NCBI GenBank assembly: GCA_013397455.1
Contig: VYZB01000239.1
Span: forward strand, 992,283-1,056,282
Length of the DNA: 64,000 nucleotides
DNA from: Crotophaga sulcirostris
Lineage: Eukaryota > Chordata > Aves > Cuculiformes > Crotophagidae
Direction of reading: 5' to 3'
Below, one piece after another: positions 50,577 to 63,527 of the stretch. The stretch's first letter is position 1. Each line of letters starts with the position of its first letter. The notes under the pieces were generated by a model that saw nothing but the letters and a program-made list of their open reading frames with translations, ran no database searches and was not told where the DNA came from. A program made the translations under genes and the position numbers.

Positions 50577-53500
50577 CTTCATTCTAACTTGAGAGAGAGA
50601 GGCTTTCTGCAACTGAAGATCAGGCAACAGAGTCTATAGGGAAATCAAGCCCACTTTGTCTATATAAAATTCACAAATGCTGGTGTCAGCAGTGCCTACT
50701 GTAAAAGAACAGAGCATCACAGCACACATTTGCCCTGCAAAGAGCAGACCTATTCAGTGTCAATCAGTGTTCAGGTTCAGATTGACTCATCTTCAATGGT
50801 AAGACATGATCTAAGCCAGTTGTACACAAATGTTATTATCAGTCATCTGCCATTTATTCTCAGTCTTTTAATACCATGTTTAAATACTAAGACATTCTGC
50901 TTAATCCCACCTCTAGCTACAGCTTCCCTAGGATCCTGATTTTTCTTATGAGTAATCCTGGTTTTCATGTAATAGCCCAGTGATCTGTCAAATAACTGTG
51001 GATTATTTGCTCGCTTGGTTTTTAATAAGGCATTCTAAAACATATATGATGATAGTAAAGCCTGCATTTCTCTAAGGAATAAATAAGGTTGAATCACTCA
51101 AACTGTCCTTAACTTAGCAAAACACAGTACAATACATTATTCACATAACAGTTTTATATTGTCTTGCATCTTTTTTATAGTATTAGATATTAATTCCATT
51201 CAATGGCAGGAAGATAATTTTCATCAACTCATCACTTCAATAAGAATTTCTGAGTGAATTCACCTGCCTTGGCTTTCTTTACGTAATAAAATTTGAAACA
51301 CTAAACGTCAGATATAAAGATACGCTTTTACAACACCTTCTGTAAGCTTTTAAAGTCCCATGCAAGCCCACATAAGTAATGGCAGTGACATGCCCAGTTC
51401 CCCTGCGTTTCCCTCTCTCTCGTGTCTGCTTCATCGACGTAGATTACAAGACCTTCCAGGGAAGCACAATGCAGTTCCCAGATACAAGGTCATGTACAGT
51501 CGGCCTAAAAGCCGCTTCAGGAAAGATGGACTCTGCAAACAACCTCTTCACAGCAACACTAATCCTTTCCCATCAATAAAAGGAGTGCTCTTTACTCTCC
51601 CTCATCCTGGAGCTCTTGTCCCACTGGTTTACGCCTGCAGTCATTTACATGCAGTTGAATATTGGTTTCTACTCCGTGTAAGATCTACATCAAGCCCCTC
51701 ACATGGGGCAGCTAAAGGGAAAAGAAAGAAAGAGCATGTACAAAAAACCCTAAGCAGGTGGGACACATTTTCATTTTGTTGTCAGTTCATATTGTCAGAA
51801 ACAAAATGATTTTGAAAGTAATAGAAAATCAGTGTAATAACACTGTCCTCAGCACGGCTTTGAAATCCTTTTACAGGAGCCTCACCGGTAAAGCACATAT
51901 ATAATTACAACTGAAGCTGTATTTAGTTCCAGACTAAACACCATCATGAGGCAGTGTGTTAAATAATGCATTTCCCTATTGCTTTTTACTGAATATGTGA
52001 TTGCTTCACACATTAAATTTATTGTTTTGATAATAGCAGCTTCACAGTCAATGTGCATTCACTTTTTGAAGGTTCCAGAGAAGCAGGAAGGATCTGCACC
52101 CTGAGACCACCAATATACAAATGCCCTCTTTCCCCTGGGACTTAAACTAAACCCCACAGAATCAGCAGCATCAAGGGAAACAATGGTCCGGACGCTCCAC
52201 CAGCACCACAATCTCACCAACCCCACAGCTTGAGATGGTTTCCCCACTGGACTCTGGGCAACAACCTCATTGGAGCCCACACACTCACTGCTCAGGTGGA
52301 CGCACGAGTAGAGAAAGTAAGCAACAGCCATGGTCACTGCTGTCCTTGTCACCACAAGGAATGTCATCTCAGCACATACAAGACATAAATAAGGGCTTCC
52401 TATCTTTTTATAGCACACACCAAATCTCTTCATGCCTCTCTCCTTCCACAGAGACAGGCTCTCTAGATATTCACAGGGATTCTTTTCATTTTGACTGGAA
52501 TATCAAGCCCCATCACTGATTTTATCAGTGTTTTCCATACCAGATGCATGTGTGCCACTGGCATTGGCTTTCATGTTGCCAAAAAAAAAGCAGTAAATAA
52601 GCAAAAGGCAGCAGTTAGGGTGGTGATATCAGCTACTGCCTGGACAGCTATCATAGGAATATCTTTGTTGATTTAACATGAGATTTCAGAGCAGAGTGCA
52701 GATGTGTTCTTCCATTTTAAAGTGTGGCCACTGGAAACCAGCCAGATAGAATAATTGCAGAGACTGCAATGCCAGTTTTTCTCTGTTATTAATGGCTGTT
52801 GTATTTACAGGACAAAAATGCATTTTCCACATCAAGGCAGTAAATGCATCCAGAACTTCAAAATCCACATGTTCTCCTTCCTTCTTAAACCTTGGGAGTT
52901 TACAACCAGTCTTTCTGATAGTATAATCTGCTACATTAGCTCCAGAGCAGTTATCTCAAAATCTGGTTGTAGAGATCACACAGAATGATTATTTTTCCTC
53001 TGTATATAAATATATAACTCTTTTCAATGCTACGATTTACAAGCTATTTGGTTTTGGTCTTGAGTCTTACTCTAGTAATAAAATAAATGTGTTGTCTTCA
53101 TTTTGGCATAGATATACTTCAAAGATTGACATGCAATTAATTTATTATACAGAAAGTATCAAATTCTATCACTGTATAAATAACTCCTGAACATAATGGT
53201 GTTTACACTCCTTGTGCACCAGCTAAACTCGATGTTTGTTCATTCACCACGTAGTGGCAGTTGCAGTTCAAGTCCAGCAGATGGCCCTGAAGTCAGTTCA
53301 CTATTGCCATCACTACTGTGGATGCCCCCTAAATATCGCCACACTATGTTACAGGACCAGCTTCAAACCGGAGTTGAACATGGACCTCTACATGACCCAT
53401 AGTGAGCATGGCTAGAAAGAATTAACCAACGGATGATATGCACACTAGCTTAACTTCAGAACTCAGGTTGGGACAATGCCGCAGTTCTTGGCATGTCACT

Positions 53501-56500
53501 GTAAAACCCTGATGGTTACTTGGATGGTATCAACAATCCGAGCGCCTCAGAATAAGAAAGACTCAACCTTCTCCATATATTCCAAAGCCTGAATAATTGT
53601 GTTTTTCTAAAAATAAACCACAGCTGCCCCTCAGACTCATTTATAGTGTCTCACATTGTATCTAGAAGCAGAAAGCAGCAAGGTTGAGTCCTTTTGCTCT
53701 GTAAAAATGGGTTGGGCAAAACTGACGCTCTCAAATAACAAAATGTGCTCCTGAGTGGGGTTTTTGGCACAGGCAGGGAGTACTGAGAGGTAGTTCTAGA
53801 TTAGCTTTGAAATCAGCAGTTAGTACTGTAATTTTATTTAGTTTTGTTCTCTCTGTATGCTCACATTCTTAAACACAGGTAACCACCAGTGGAACAGCCA
53901 AGGATGCTGACAGCATCACTCACAAGCCTGTGCTCAGCAGTGCAGCTGCAGCCACACCAGAACACACAGCCTGGGGAAATCCCAGGGGAGGCAAGCGGAA
54001 AAGAAAACAGAAGCAACAGAATTTCTGTCCATGTCCCTCATATCCTGGCTGCTGGATAGTTTTCTGTTGACATGACAACCACCCTTATGCTCCCAAGACC
54101 AAGGGCCTTTTAGACATACAATAGCTAAACTATTATTAGTAGTAGTGAAAAACCTAAAATGAAGGAGAAGATATAGGATTCGCCCTCATCACTTCTTACA
54201 GCCAAGTTTCATCTGTTGGGAAGAGATCCAGGTAAGGCACTGGGATCAAATTCATGCTACAGAACAGAAATGCATGAGTAAATGCCAAATTATTGGTGCC
54301 TTCTGCTCCCAGACACATCAACACCGGATCACATCCTTGTTTCTGATGCTGGATGATCTGAAAGGAAAAACACAGACACCTGGGACAACAGCTTTTTTTC
54401 CTCTAGTGCACTTGCTTACATTATTGTGTAAGAGATCTCAAAAGCTAACTGCTGGAGCATACAGAACAAAAAAACATTTATGTAGCCAAAAATTCCAGCA
54501 ATTAAGTAATCTTTAAACAAAGCAACAGTGCTCACTTCTGAAGCCTGTTAGGGTAAACTGAATGCTTTGTTTACAGCATTTCACAGATGCTCACCTTGGG
54601 ACACCTTGCAGACCTGTGCTCCCTGAGGACATGTGTTTTTGCAAAAAAGCACCCCAACAAAGCCCCAGTTACCCTTTGCTTTCTTTGACCTCTGTCTGAC
54701 AGTCAACACATTTGCAGTTAAGCTTGGAGCAAACCTGGATTAATACCAAAGCCATGCTCATCTGCCGAGCTTGTAATATAAAGTAATGAGAGCAGGAGTG
54801 GCAGAGACACAACTCGGTGGGTGCATGTGTTCCTACCACTTCGTTTTTTCTATTGGGCTTTTGTGAAAAGTCAATTATCCTTTTAAGTCCTAAAGAACAC
54901 AAAAGTGTCCTTCATGATTACAAGTCAGCACCTCAAGCAGCCCACGGTGTCCTTCGCCTTCAATTCCTGTCTGTTTTATCTACCGACACTCAATCATAAT
55001 TTCCCCCTTCAGACAGCAGCCAGTTGTGCTGGCTTCTGCTTACCTGTACCCTAGAGTGGTCATTCACAACTGCTCCTTTATAATTTTACCCACAATTTTG
55101 AGACAATCTTGTTTTGTCAGAACGATACAGGAAGGTGAGAAATGGATGCAGCTGATCTCTTAAATGTGGTCTCACTCACCAGCCTTTCAAGGGCTGCAGC
55201 AACCCAGTTCATGCAATTGCTTTTTGGCATCTGTTTAGCAGCTTGTGCCATGTAATTGTTTGCTCTTTCCACTGCATTAAACACCGTGTCCAAGCTGTCA
55301 GAGACAAAGGTTTATTCTAAGCCTCAGTACAATCTTTTTGTATTATAAAACCCTCAGGGTCCACTCCTGTTTCTTTGCTTTGCTCTCTTCCTTTTGTCCC
55401 CAAGGCAGCTTTCCGTGTCTCTGCAAATGAACTGCCTAAGCCATTTAACCCCCCTGGTTTCCCACCTCTCCAAAGTGCTGCTCCTTCCTAGCAAGCGAAC
55501 TTCCCCGCTTTGAGGTTTTACATTAATTGCCAGTTTGCTTATCCTACTGCATGTGTATTTCCAGAGGTCAGACCTAATAAACAAGAGGGTATGTTACATC
55601 TCTACTTTAACCATTAATAGTTTGTTAAAAAATAGGTCTCATTTCATGAGCAGTGCCACTCTGCCAGGACATACAGAGCAACAAAACCTAGAGGGTGCTG
55701 GTATTTTCTTTAATCCGTTTCATATAAAATCTGGCTGCATTTGAACCATTCTCAGTGCAAGTTCTTTTTTGTCACTGGTTTCTGCTTCCCATAGCAGCTC
55801 CTCTCGGGCAGGAGCCTCACCATTATACAAGACTAAGCATTACTGCCGGGGCCATATTTTACCCTTCTTTTGAATGCACAGTGCTGGTAAAACTGGGTTT
55901 GAGCTGAGCTGAGGGTACATCCCCAAGCACTGTGATCTCCAGTCAGCATCCCTTCCTTATTATTATGAAAAACATTCAAGGTTTCAGTAAGGAACTGTGC
56001 GTATTTATAAATTTTTTACCACCTATAGATTTGCAAACACTTCATAAATAAAATAATAATAAAATTCAGAGATACTGGTTCGTGTATTTATTGTAAAACA
56101 CAAACCACAATGAATTACAGGGTTTGCACTTCAACAAGGTGCACTAAGAATTTCTTGCTAGTACGCAACAGTTTCAGAAAGATAAAATCAATTTGTTGTC
56201 ACATATATATTTTCTTTTACTGCCATACTGGTTTTTTCTCACTTGTACTTTTGTTTTAGGTTAACAAGCACATTGCTGGATTCACATGCTTGCCCATACT
56301 GACCATACTGTACAGGATGCCTTTATCCCCAGGGGCTCTCTATCAAAAGCCTCTTTTAAAAAGATTACTGACAGTAAATGACAAATACTTTAGTGTCCAT
56401 CTAAAAAACAAGAAATAAGTCATAAAACTCCTAATCGTCAAAAGGGTTACACTGACCAAAAATCTTGTAAATAGTCAATAAACCAGTCTCTAATACGAAT

Positions 56501-58669
56501 CTTCCTTTCACGTCACTTTTCTAACGTCTGGTCCCCCTTAAACCACAGATCCCACTCACCTTAGAAACAGGTACCAGTGGTTTATGGGAGTCCAAGGGGA
56601 TCTGATCATCCAGCCACAGGATTTTTAGCACGGAGTGCAACACTTGTGTCAAAGAGTGGAACCTACAACATATAAAATGTTTTGTAATATTCTGACATGC
56701 AGAATTACTATTATTATTGGTGGTACTGGTGTGACCTCACTTTAAATGCTGTGTATGACATAATCCAGTATTTCTATCTATACATTTGTTTATATTTTAG
56801 TTATGTAACTCCAGGGGGACACACGTTATTATTTGTTAGTAATCCATTGGCCATCTTTAATTCCAACAATACAATTAGAATTTATGATAAATTCATACAA
56901 CAATTCATGAAAATAAACACTGAGTCTCTGACTCTGTCAGATACTTTAAGGTCCTTGAGAGGTCAACACAAAATAAATCGTATAATTAGCTATAAATTTA
57001 ATTAAGGAGTCATAGAATGAGACAGAGAAGAACACTGAGATCAGATTTTCCATTCTACATCCTTAAACATTAACTCGGCATCAGGAAGACTGAAATCACA
57101 CTCAGGGGAAATATTATTGGCTTTTCAAGAGGACCCAATTATTTCCTAGTGCATACATATGTATTCAAAAAACCCTATAAACATACAGAAGGCAAACAAC
57201 AGCATAATTCACCATCTTTCTCAAAAGTCTGCAAGCAGGTGAATAAATAAAAAACTACATCTGGCCCCATTCCAAAGCCTAAGAGCACCCTGTGTTCCAT
57301 ATTAAAAGACAGTTTGTAGCTTTAAAAATCAGAAAAATAGCCTCTGAGCATGTGGGTGTGACATAAAATTCCTGCAGAGTATTTCCTTCACATAGCAGCT
57401 ACAGAAACAGAGTAAAGACCCTCCTCATTCTAGGTCGCATTTCTTTACATAGCATGGAAAAGAACACTGCTTCAGCCTTTGGGCCTTGGAGCTTCTGTAA
57501 AATGTTTTTTATTGATATGTTTCACCTGCATTAATAATTTGAAATTTTTCCTCTTGACAGATTTTATGCCTAAAGGACTAAAAATCACTTGATTTAAACC
57601 TCTAGAAAATATTTTTCCAAATAAATGTACCTGTCCTATAAACGCTAGCTGAAAAATGCTATACAGTAACTTTATATATTTAAATTTCCATACTTTTCAT
57701 TAAAATAGCTTTTAGCTATTCCCTTTTGTTAGTAATTCTACAATATGTCCAAACTCAAAAAATCTTTAGGATCTTGCTGGGAATTCATTTTACTTTTATG
57801 ATAATCAAACCTGTGCTTAAAAATTTCTAACCTGAAAACAGAAAACTATCTTGACCCTAAGATTTCATAGAAATGTGATTTAGTGAATATTAAATAAACA
57901 AATGGATTTAAAAATCAAACCACTCGTCCTAACCCTTCAGGAATTCCATTCACAACTGATCTCAAAGCTGTAATTGATTTCATTGCTTCCCATTAGTCCT
58001 GCTTGAAAGACAGCAGAAAAATGGAAAAAAAGATAACAATGAAAATGAAGAAAGTAAAATGTGGGCACTGGTACAAGAAATCCAAAAGTATCACATGCAG
58101 ACTGGCTTGAACAGAGGGAATTATACAGCATTTGTGCTCAAATCCAAGCTACTGTATGCATGTAATATCCCAGACTCTCCCATGGAAAATAAAGTAAAAC
58201 CCTTGCCCACGTGAGGCCAGTCCCACTCACTATAGTCATGGCAAGTAACTCCACAGGCAGGGATACGATCTCTTGCGTAAGGCAAACAGGAGCTGCCTTG
58301 AACCTGAAATCAGCCAGAACTGCTCCTCTTTAAATTCAGCAGCGATCAGGCTCATCAACTGAAAGCACAGCACTTAACATCAAACAACCTATACTGCAAC
58401 AACAGGCAAAAAGACATATTGCTTATAGACACTATACTGAAATGTTAAAGGGCTTTTACTTCCAGAAATGGGCTCTATGTAAAACTGGCTATTGAATAGA
58501 AAGAACACCTTTCCAAATCACTCTTCAACAGGAGCTCAGGTCATCTAAGCGGGTTCCAATACAAACCCTATGGTCTCTCCTGTGAGAACATAAACTGAAA
58601 CTGCATCCAAAACATCACTTCAGAGGAGTGATTCACGCAGAGTACCTGCCTTGACCCCTGCCTTCCTCC
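50577..58669. other. Non-coding DNA, nothing recognised
   Basis: About 8 kb of AT-rich intergenic sequence. It has only short AT microsatellites (for example about 56040-56065, ATAAATAAAATAATAATAA) and no recognised coding exon, RNA gene or clear CR1 end. Confidence 0.5.
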
Positions 58670-59185
58670 TGCCCATGGGACTACTGCCCTCAATCCAGCA
58701 CTTGAGGGACCACATCAGGAGCACCTTGGGCAGCTGTGGGCTCCCCAATACAAGACACTGCAACACTGGGGCAAGCCCAGCAGAGGGTAACCCAAGTGCC
58801 TGGAGGATGGGAGTGGCTCTGTACAGGGAGAGACGGGGCATATCAGATTGTTCAACCTGGACAAGGCCTGAGGGGACCGCATTGCTGCGTTCAGGTACAC
58901 ATCAGGAGGATATAGAGAAGAGCAAGACAGACTTGCTCTAGAAACACAATGCTAAGAGGCAACAGATACATGCTACAACATAGAGAATGTGGATTACGTG
59001 TAAGGAATAAATTCACCAGTAGGATGAGAGTCATGAGAGTAGGAGCCAGAGAGTTTTGAGTCTCCCACCTCGGAGATATCCACAACTCAACTGAACAAGG
59101 CTCTGGACAACCTCCTCTAACTGGATCTGCTTTTAGCCAGAGGATGAACAAGGTTCCCTCCAGAAGCCCCTTCCAACTTACCCTC
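58670..59185 (+). mobile_element. Old, degraded CR1 LINE fragment
   Basis: Phrases such as AGGGACCACATCAGGAGCAC, TGTGGGCTCCCCAATACAAG, GCAAGCCCAGCAGAGGGTAA and, near the end, CTGGACAACCTCCTCTAACTG with CCCCTTCCAACTT follow the order of CR1 from the end of ORF2 into the 3' region, in sense orientation. It is heavily mutated and lacks the terminal repeat, so it is older than the other copies. Confidence 0.75.
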
Positions 59186-59233
59186 AGATCGACAGGAAAG
59201 GTCTCCAACTGGGAGTAAGGACAGCAAAAAATA

Positions 59234-59447
59234 ATTCATAGAATCTTAAGATCAGAAAAGACCTCTAAGACCACCAAGTCCAACCATCAGACCAACACCA
59301 CCATGACTGCTAAACCATGTCCTGAAGTGCCACATCTCCACGGTTTTTGAACACCTCCAAGGTTGGAGATTCCACCACCTCCCTGGGCAGTATCTGCCAG
59401 TGCTTCACTCTGTCAGTAAAGAAATCTTTCCTAATATCCAATCTAAG
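59234..59447 (-). mobile_element. CR1 LINE 3' end fragment, older subtype
   Basis: The + strand reads TTCATAGAATCTTAAGATC, then AAGACCTCTAAGACCACCAA, GTCCAACCATCAGACC, CTCCCTGGGCAGTATCTGCC and TTTCCTAATATCCAATCTAA, the reverse complement of a CR1 3' end. The subtype differs from the 23262 group. Confidence 0.88.
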
Positions 59448-62400
59448 TGCACAATCTAATTAGTGCACAAATTTATGCCCACAAGTATCACTGCTGCTCC
59501 ATTATTTAATGGAACATGATGTTAAAAATATCTGAAAAACATTTTGCAAAATTTGAGGCTTTTCACAAAAATTAAGCTGAAAATAAAAGTTCAGCATTAA
59601 GACTCTCCATACAAAAATTACTGTCTTTTCTCATATTTTAAGTACATTTTTGAGAAAGCAAAATGAACATCTGTGGGTTTTTTTCAAAAGAGAATAATTT
59701 GAAAATTTTTCCCTCAAAGGATTCTTTTTATTACATTCCAGAACGCAGCAAGCTGTGAAAGCCTAAGATGCTTCCTATCAGATTCCAGTCCCTCTTTTCC
59801 AGACCTCTTTTGTTTTCAGCAGCAAGCAGAGATTTACGCAGTTTGGTCCACCGCACAGTGGGAACTCCAGCAACCTAAAACCTCAGCCCAGGGCCTGGTG
59901 AAAGTAGCTTGCCAAGACATGGGAGAGTGCTGGGAATGCCCAGCACTGCGGGCACTGCTGGCCTAGCACAGGTGCAGGGCCAGCTGAGCCCCGTGAGCCT
60001 GGCCAAGAAACGGGAAGGGGAATCTATCTGCATGCATGTGGTGATTTGGCTCCTACAGCAGCTCACACTGATGGAACCTCACTGCTACCAGATCAACGCC
60101 ATCCCCATCGACAAGGCACAACATCTTCCACGCAGAAAATACTTGCCTGCTCCCATAAACAATAATTAATCACCTCAGCTCATCCTGAGGCACTGAATCT
60201 AAGACTAATTGCATAATCCAACTGACAGTGACTTCGTTACCACCTTTTCCACAAAAAAAAAAAAAAGATGTGATGAACAGTATCCCCCAAATGTCTCGTT
60301 ACTAACACATGAAAATTCTCCACTGAAAAATAGAACTCATTATAGCAATAAAATTTACTTTGCCTTATAAAAATTTGGCTGTCACAAGAAGTCCAGGTGG
60401 GTAGCACAGCAGCTACCACACTTGAGTATCAGTTCAGCACTGAGCTCCAAGCACCTGAAATGAAGCCACAGGAGACAGAAAGCCGGGATGAGAGTTGTCA
60501 CTTCAGCAGACTGCACTGACGGTACGGTTTTATAATGAAGTCCCTGGACTGAAGAAAATGTAAAATCATCCAAGAATAAAATTATCTGTCTCCAACAAGG
60601 GTTTCTCACTCATTTCCACTTATCAGTAAATTGGGAAACACCCACTGAGGATGCCAACTTGGTACAGTTCCATCCACAAGGAATACCATTCCGAACTCTA
60701 CCTAAATGTGCTTGAGCTCCCTGTATTTAACGGCTGGGAAAAAACTTTCTTGAGAAAGTGACAGAGTTCAGACTGGACACACAGGCCGTAAATTGTCAGA
60801 GAAAGATGTTGCTTTGGTCCTCCTTGGTTTGTGATGCTACGAGATAGACAAGCTAACCCAAATAGACTGGAGCACTGGAAATCTTGAATATTTTTTATCT
60901 TTGTTCCAGCTCTCTCAAATACAGGCCATGAGCAAACTCCTCTGTAATAAATCATTTGTGTAAAATTTTCTTCAATACAAATTTATTTTAACGAAGTAGA
61001 ATAGCAGACGCAGCAAAAAGAAACCAATAACAATGTGAACTACCCATAATACGATCCCAACACATCACTGCACTGACGTGCTGCACTGAGTGTGCAAACA
61101 AGAGTCTGCACAGTTGTGCAGCGTATGCAGGTTCCATTCAGGTGCACAACTGAACAACAAAAAGAGGACTCCCTAAAAGCTGAAAAACACACAGGATAAA
61201 AGGGTAAAAAACTGCCCCATCTCCATGTGCATGTGATGCAGACTTGGGAGGTAGCAGGGTGAGTGAAACCTACAGCATTTCAGTGACTCCAGGTGAGCAC
61301 GTTGAGCACCGACACGTACCAACACAGTTACTGCAAAGTGTGAGGGTGTTTCTGCCCACTTTGATGAATCATATGTTGTACTGTGTGTCGTCTGACCCAG
61401 GGACAAATGGTTTCTGTCTCAGAAGTAGTTGTAATTCCTACTGGAGATGAAGGACAAGACTGTCATAGAAAGAAGTCTAAAGCCAGGTTTACATAAGGAT
61501 TTTTTTTCAGAATTGCCCAACATTGAGCAATTCCCCTGCATCCAAAGGCAGTTACTAAGGTCTCTCTATTTGCCACAGTTTGTCAGCTTAGGTAATTGCC
61601 AATTGTACAATTACAATTGCAGTTGTAATTATTCTAAGTGTAGATTTTTCAGTCAAACATAAGACTTCAAGTCTGCCAGGATTAAAGTTAATATTAATAT
61701 AACTAATACTATGGGTAAATATAAGATGCCATTTGGGAACGATGTCATCACCGAAATTTGCAGAAGCGCTAGACAATAGAAACTCCTGAAATTTAAAGCA
61801 GAAATAATATTTTAATATTCTTAAGGACAGTGATACATGTGTACATGACTCTTCATGTGCAGAATGAGACCAAGAGGGCACATATCCAAAAAAAATACCA
61901 GACAGAAAATAAGCTTTTCTGATGCATATGTAGACTCACACCTTCACACCACAGCTAAAAAACAAAGAGTTCTAAAATTAAGTCATTCTGTTTTCATTTA
62001 TTGAAATGATACAGGAGTGTTTCAAGGAATCAAATGTTCGGAGGGGTTGAAGAAATTAATCATAAAATAATTTTTGTAGCAGCATTTTGTTTGAGGGATT
62101 TTAGGGTAGAGGTGTGTTGATTTAGAACCAAGGTACTACAGTTTTGGCAAAAGGTACAGGGATCCCTGAGCCATAGGAAATGTAACAACACTTCCTTCCA
62201 ACTGCCTCAGACTCCCTTAGCCTGGATTGAAACAGAAAAGACAAAAAAAATCCCTGTGATCCAAGACAGCGGAAACTTTTTACAGAAAGGCCAGAGAGCT
62301 CAAAAACTTCATATCTGCCCCAAACTTCATGACAACTTTGAATCCACCACTACCAAACCAAAGAGAAATGAAACAGTCCAGATATTGATGGCAAAGTTGT

Positions 62401-62827
62401 TCCAGTGCAGGAGGACTTGTTCACTGGATTACAGAGCCACCCTGGGACGTAGAAGTCAAGGTGGTTGCCTATGCACTCTTGGAGCATCCAGCCCTTTCCT
62501 CACTCACAAACTGGAGCAGTGGGACCACTCTGCCAGCACCTGTAGGGCCAACATGTGCACAGGAGAAAGAAACTGCCAATATAACTTGGTTACTAAACAA
62601 ATCCAAACTGCTGGCATGACATCCCAAAAGAGACCTTATTCCTTGTGTTCTTTATCCAAGAAACCCATGCCATGCTTTCCTTAGAAGTAAACAAACCATT
62701 ACAAAGTCTCACAGTGCCCCATCTCCCCTGTCTGCAGCACTAGAACATTTATTGCTCACAGAGGGAAAGATTTCCAGGATCCCTGGCAACCAGCAGATCT
62801 CTCATGAAGCGGGTTTGGCTCCTACTT
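59448..62827. other. Non-coding DNA, nothing recognised
   Basis: Mixed AT-rich DNA with a GC-richer island at about 59820-60150 that follows a good acceptor-like TTTTGTTTTCAG (ending about 59811). There is no recognisable protein similarity and no in-frame continuation. Confidence 0.45.
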
Positions 62828-63158
62828 ATCATAGAATCACAGGATGCCCTGAGTTGGAAGGGACCCACTAGGGTCACCGAGCCCAACTCCTGTCCCTGCA
62901 CAGGACAACCCCAACATTCAGACTGTGGGGTTGAGGGCCTTGGCCAGACACTTCTGGAATGTTGTCAGGCTGTGCCTGCTGCCCTGGGGAGTTGTTCCAG
63001 TGCTCCACCATCTTCTGGGGGAAGAACCTTTTCTTACTTGGCACACACCCACCCTCCACACTGCTCAGATGCTCCAGTGGGCTGAGTCCCAGGCCATCCC
63101 CTCCCTCTCAGCCCAGCTGGAGCTGCTACCTGCCTACAGCTCCTTCTCCAAGCGGTGA
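62828..63158 (-). mobile_element. CR1 LINE, 5'-truncated copy (subtype of 15849)
   Basis: Starts ATCATAGAATCACAGGATGC, then CCTGAGTTGGAAGGGACCC and GCCCAACTCCTGTCCCTGCA. It continues through GTTGTTCCAGTGCTCCACCA and a less certain stretch before the next CR1 begins. Orientation is minus. The boundary with the next element is approximate. Confidence 0.85.
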
Positions 63159-63527
63159 ATTATGGCATGGTTTGGGTCAGAAGGGACCTCAAAGCCCATC
63201 CAGTTCCAACACCCCTGCCATGGGCAGGGACTCCTCCCACTGGATCAGGGGGCTCAATGCCCCATCCAACCTGGCCTTCAACACCTCCAGGGATGGGGCA
63301 GCCACCACTTCTCTGGGCAACCTGGGCCAGGGCCTCCTCACCTTCATTGTGAAGAATTTATTCTTAATGTCTAAGCTAAATCTTCCCCCTTCCAATTTAA
63401 AACCGCTCCCGCTCATCCTATCACTCCAGGCCCCTGTAAAAAGTCCCTCCCCAGCTTTCCTGTAGCCCCTTCAGGTGCCGGGAGGCCGCTCTGAGGTCCC
63501 CCCCGGCGCCTCCCCTTCCCCAGGATG
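63159..63527 (-). mobile_element. CR1 LINE running into the assembly gap
   Basis: ATTATGGCATGGTTTGGGTC, then the standard GCCATGGGCAGGGACTCCTC and GGGGCAGCCACCACTTCTCT blocks, on the - strand. It is cut by the N run, so its true length is unknown. The last 50 bases are very GC-rich, which may explain the gap. Confidence 0.92.

Noticed and set aside
57008..57055. Possible CR1 end (TCATAGAATGAGAC)
   Set aside because: Similarity stops after about 12 bases; the phrase can arise by chance.
62959..63465. 168-codon + strand frame
   Set aside because: Antisense reading through two CR1 copies.
39229..63527. Search for BEAN1, the mammalian downstream neighbour of CDH5
   Set aside because: No frame shows its His-rich, membrane-helix or PPxY segments.
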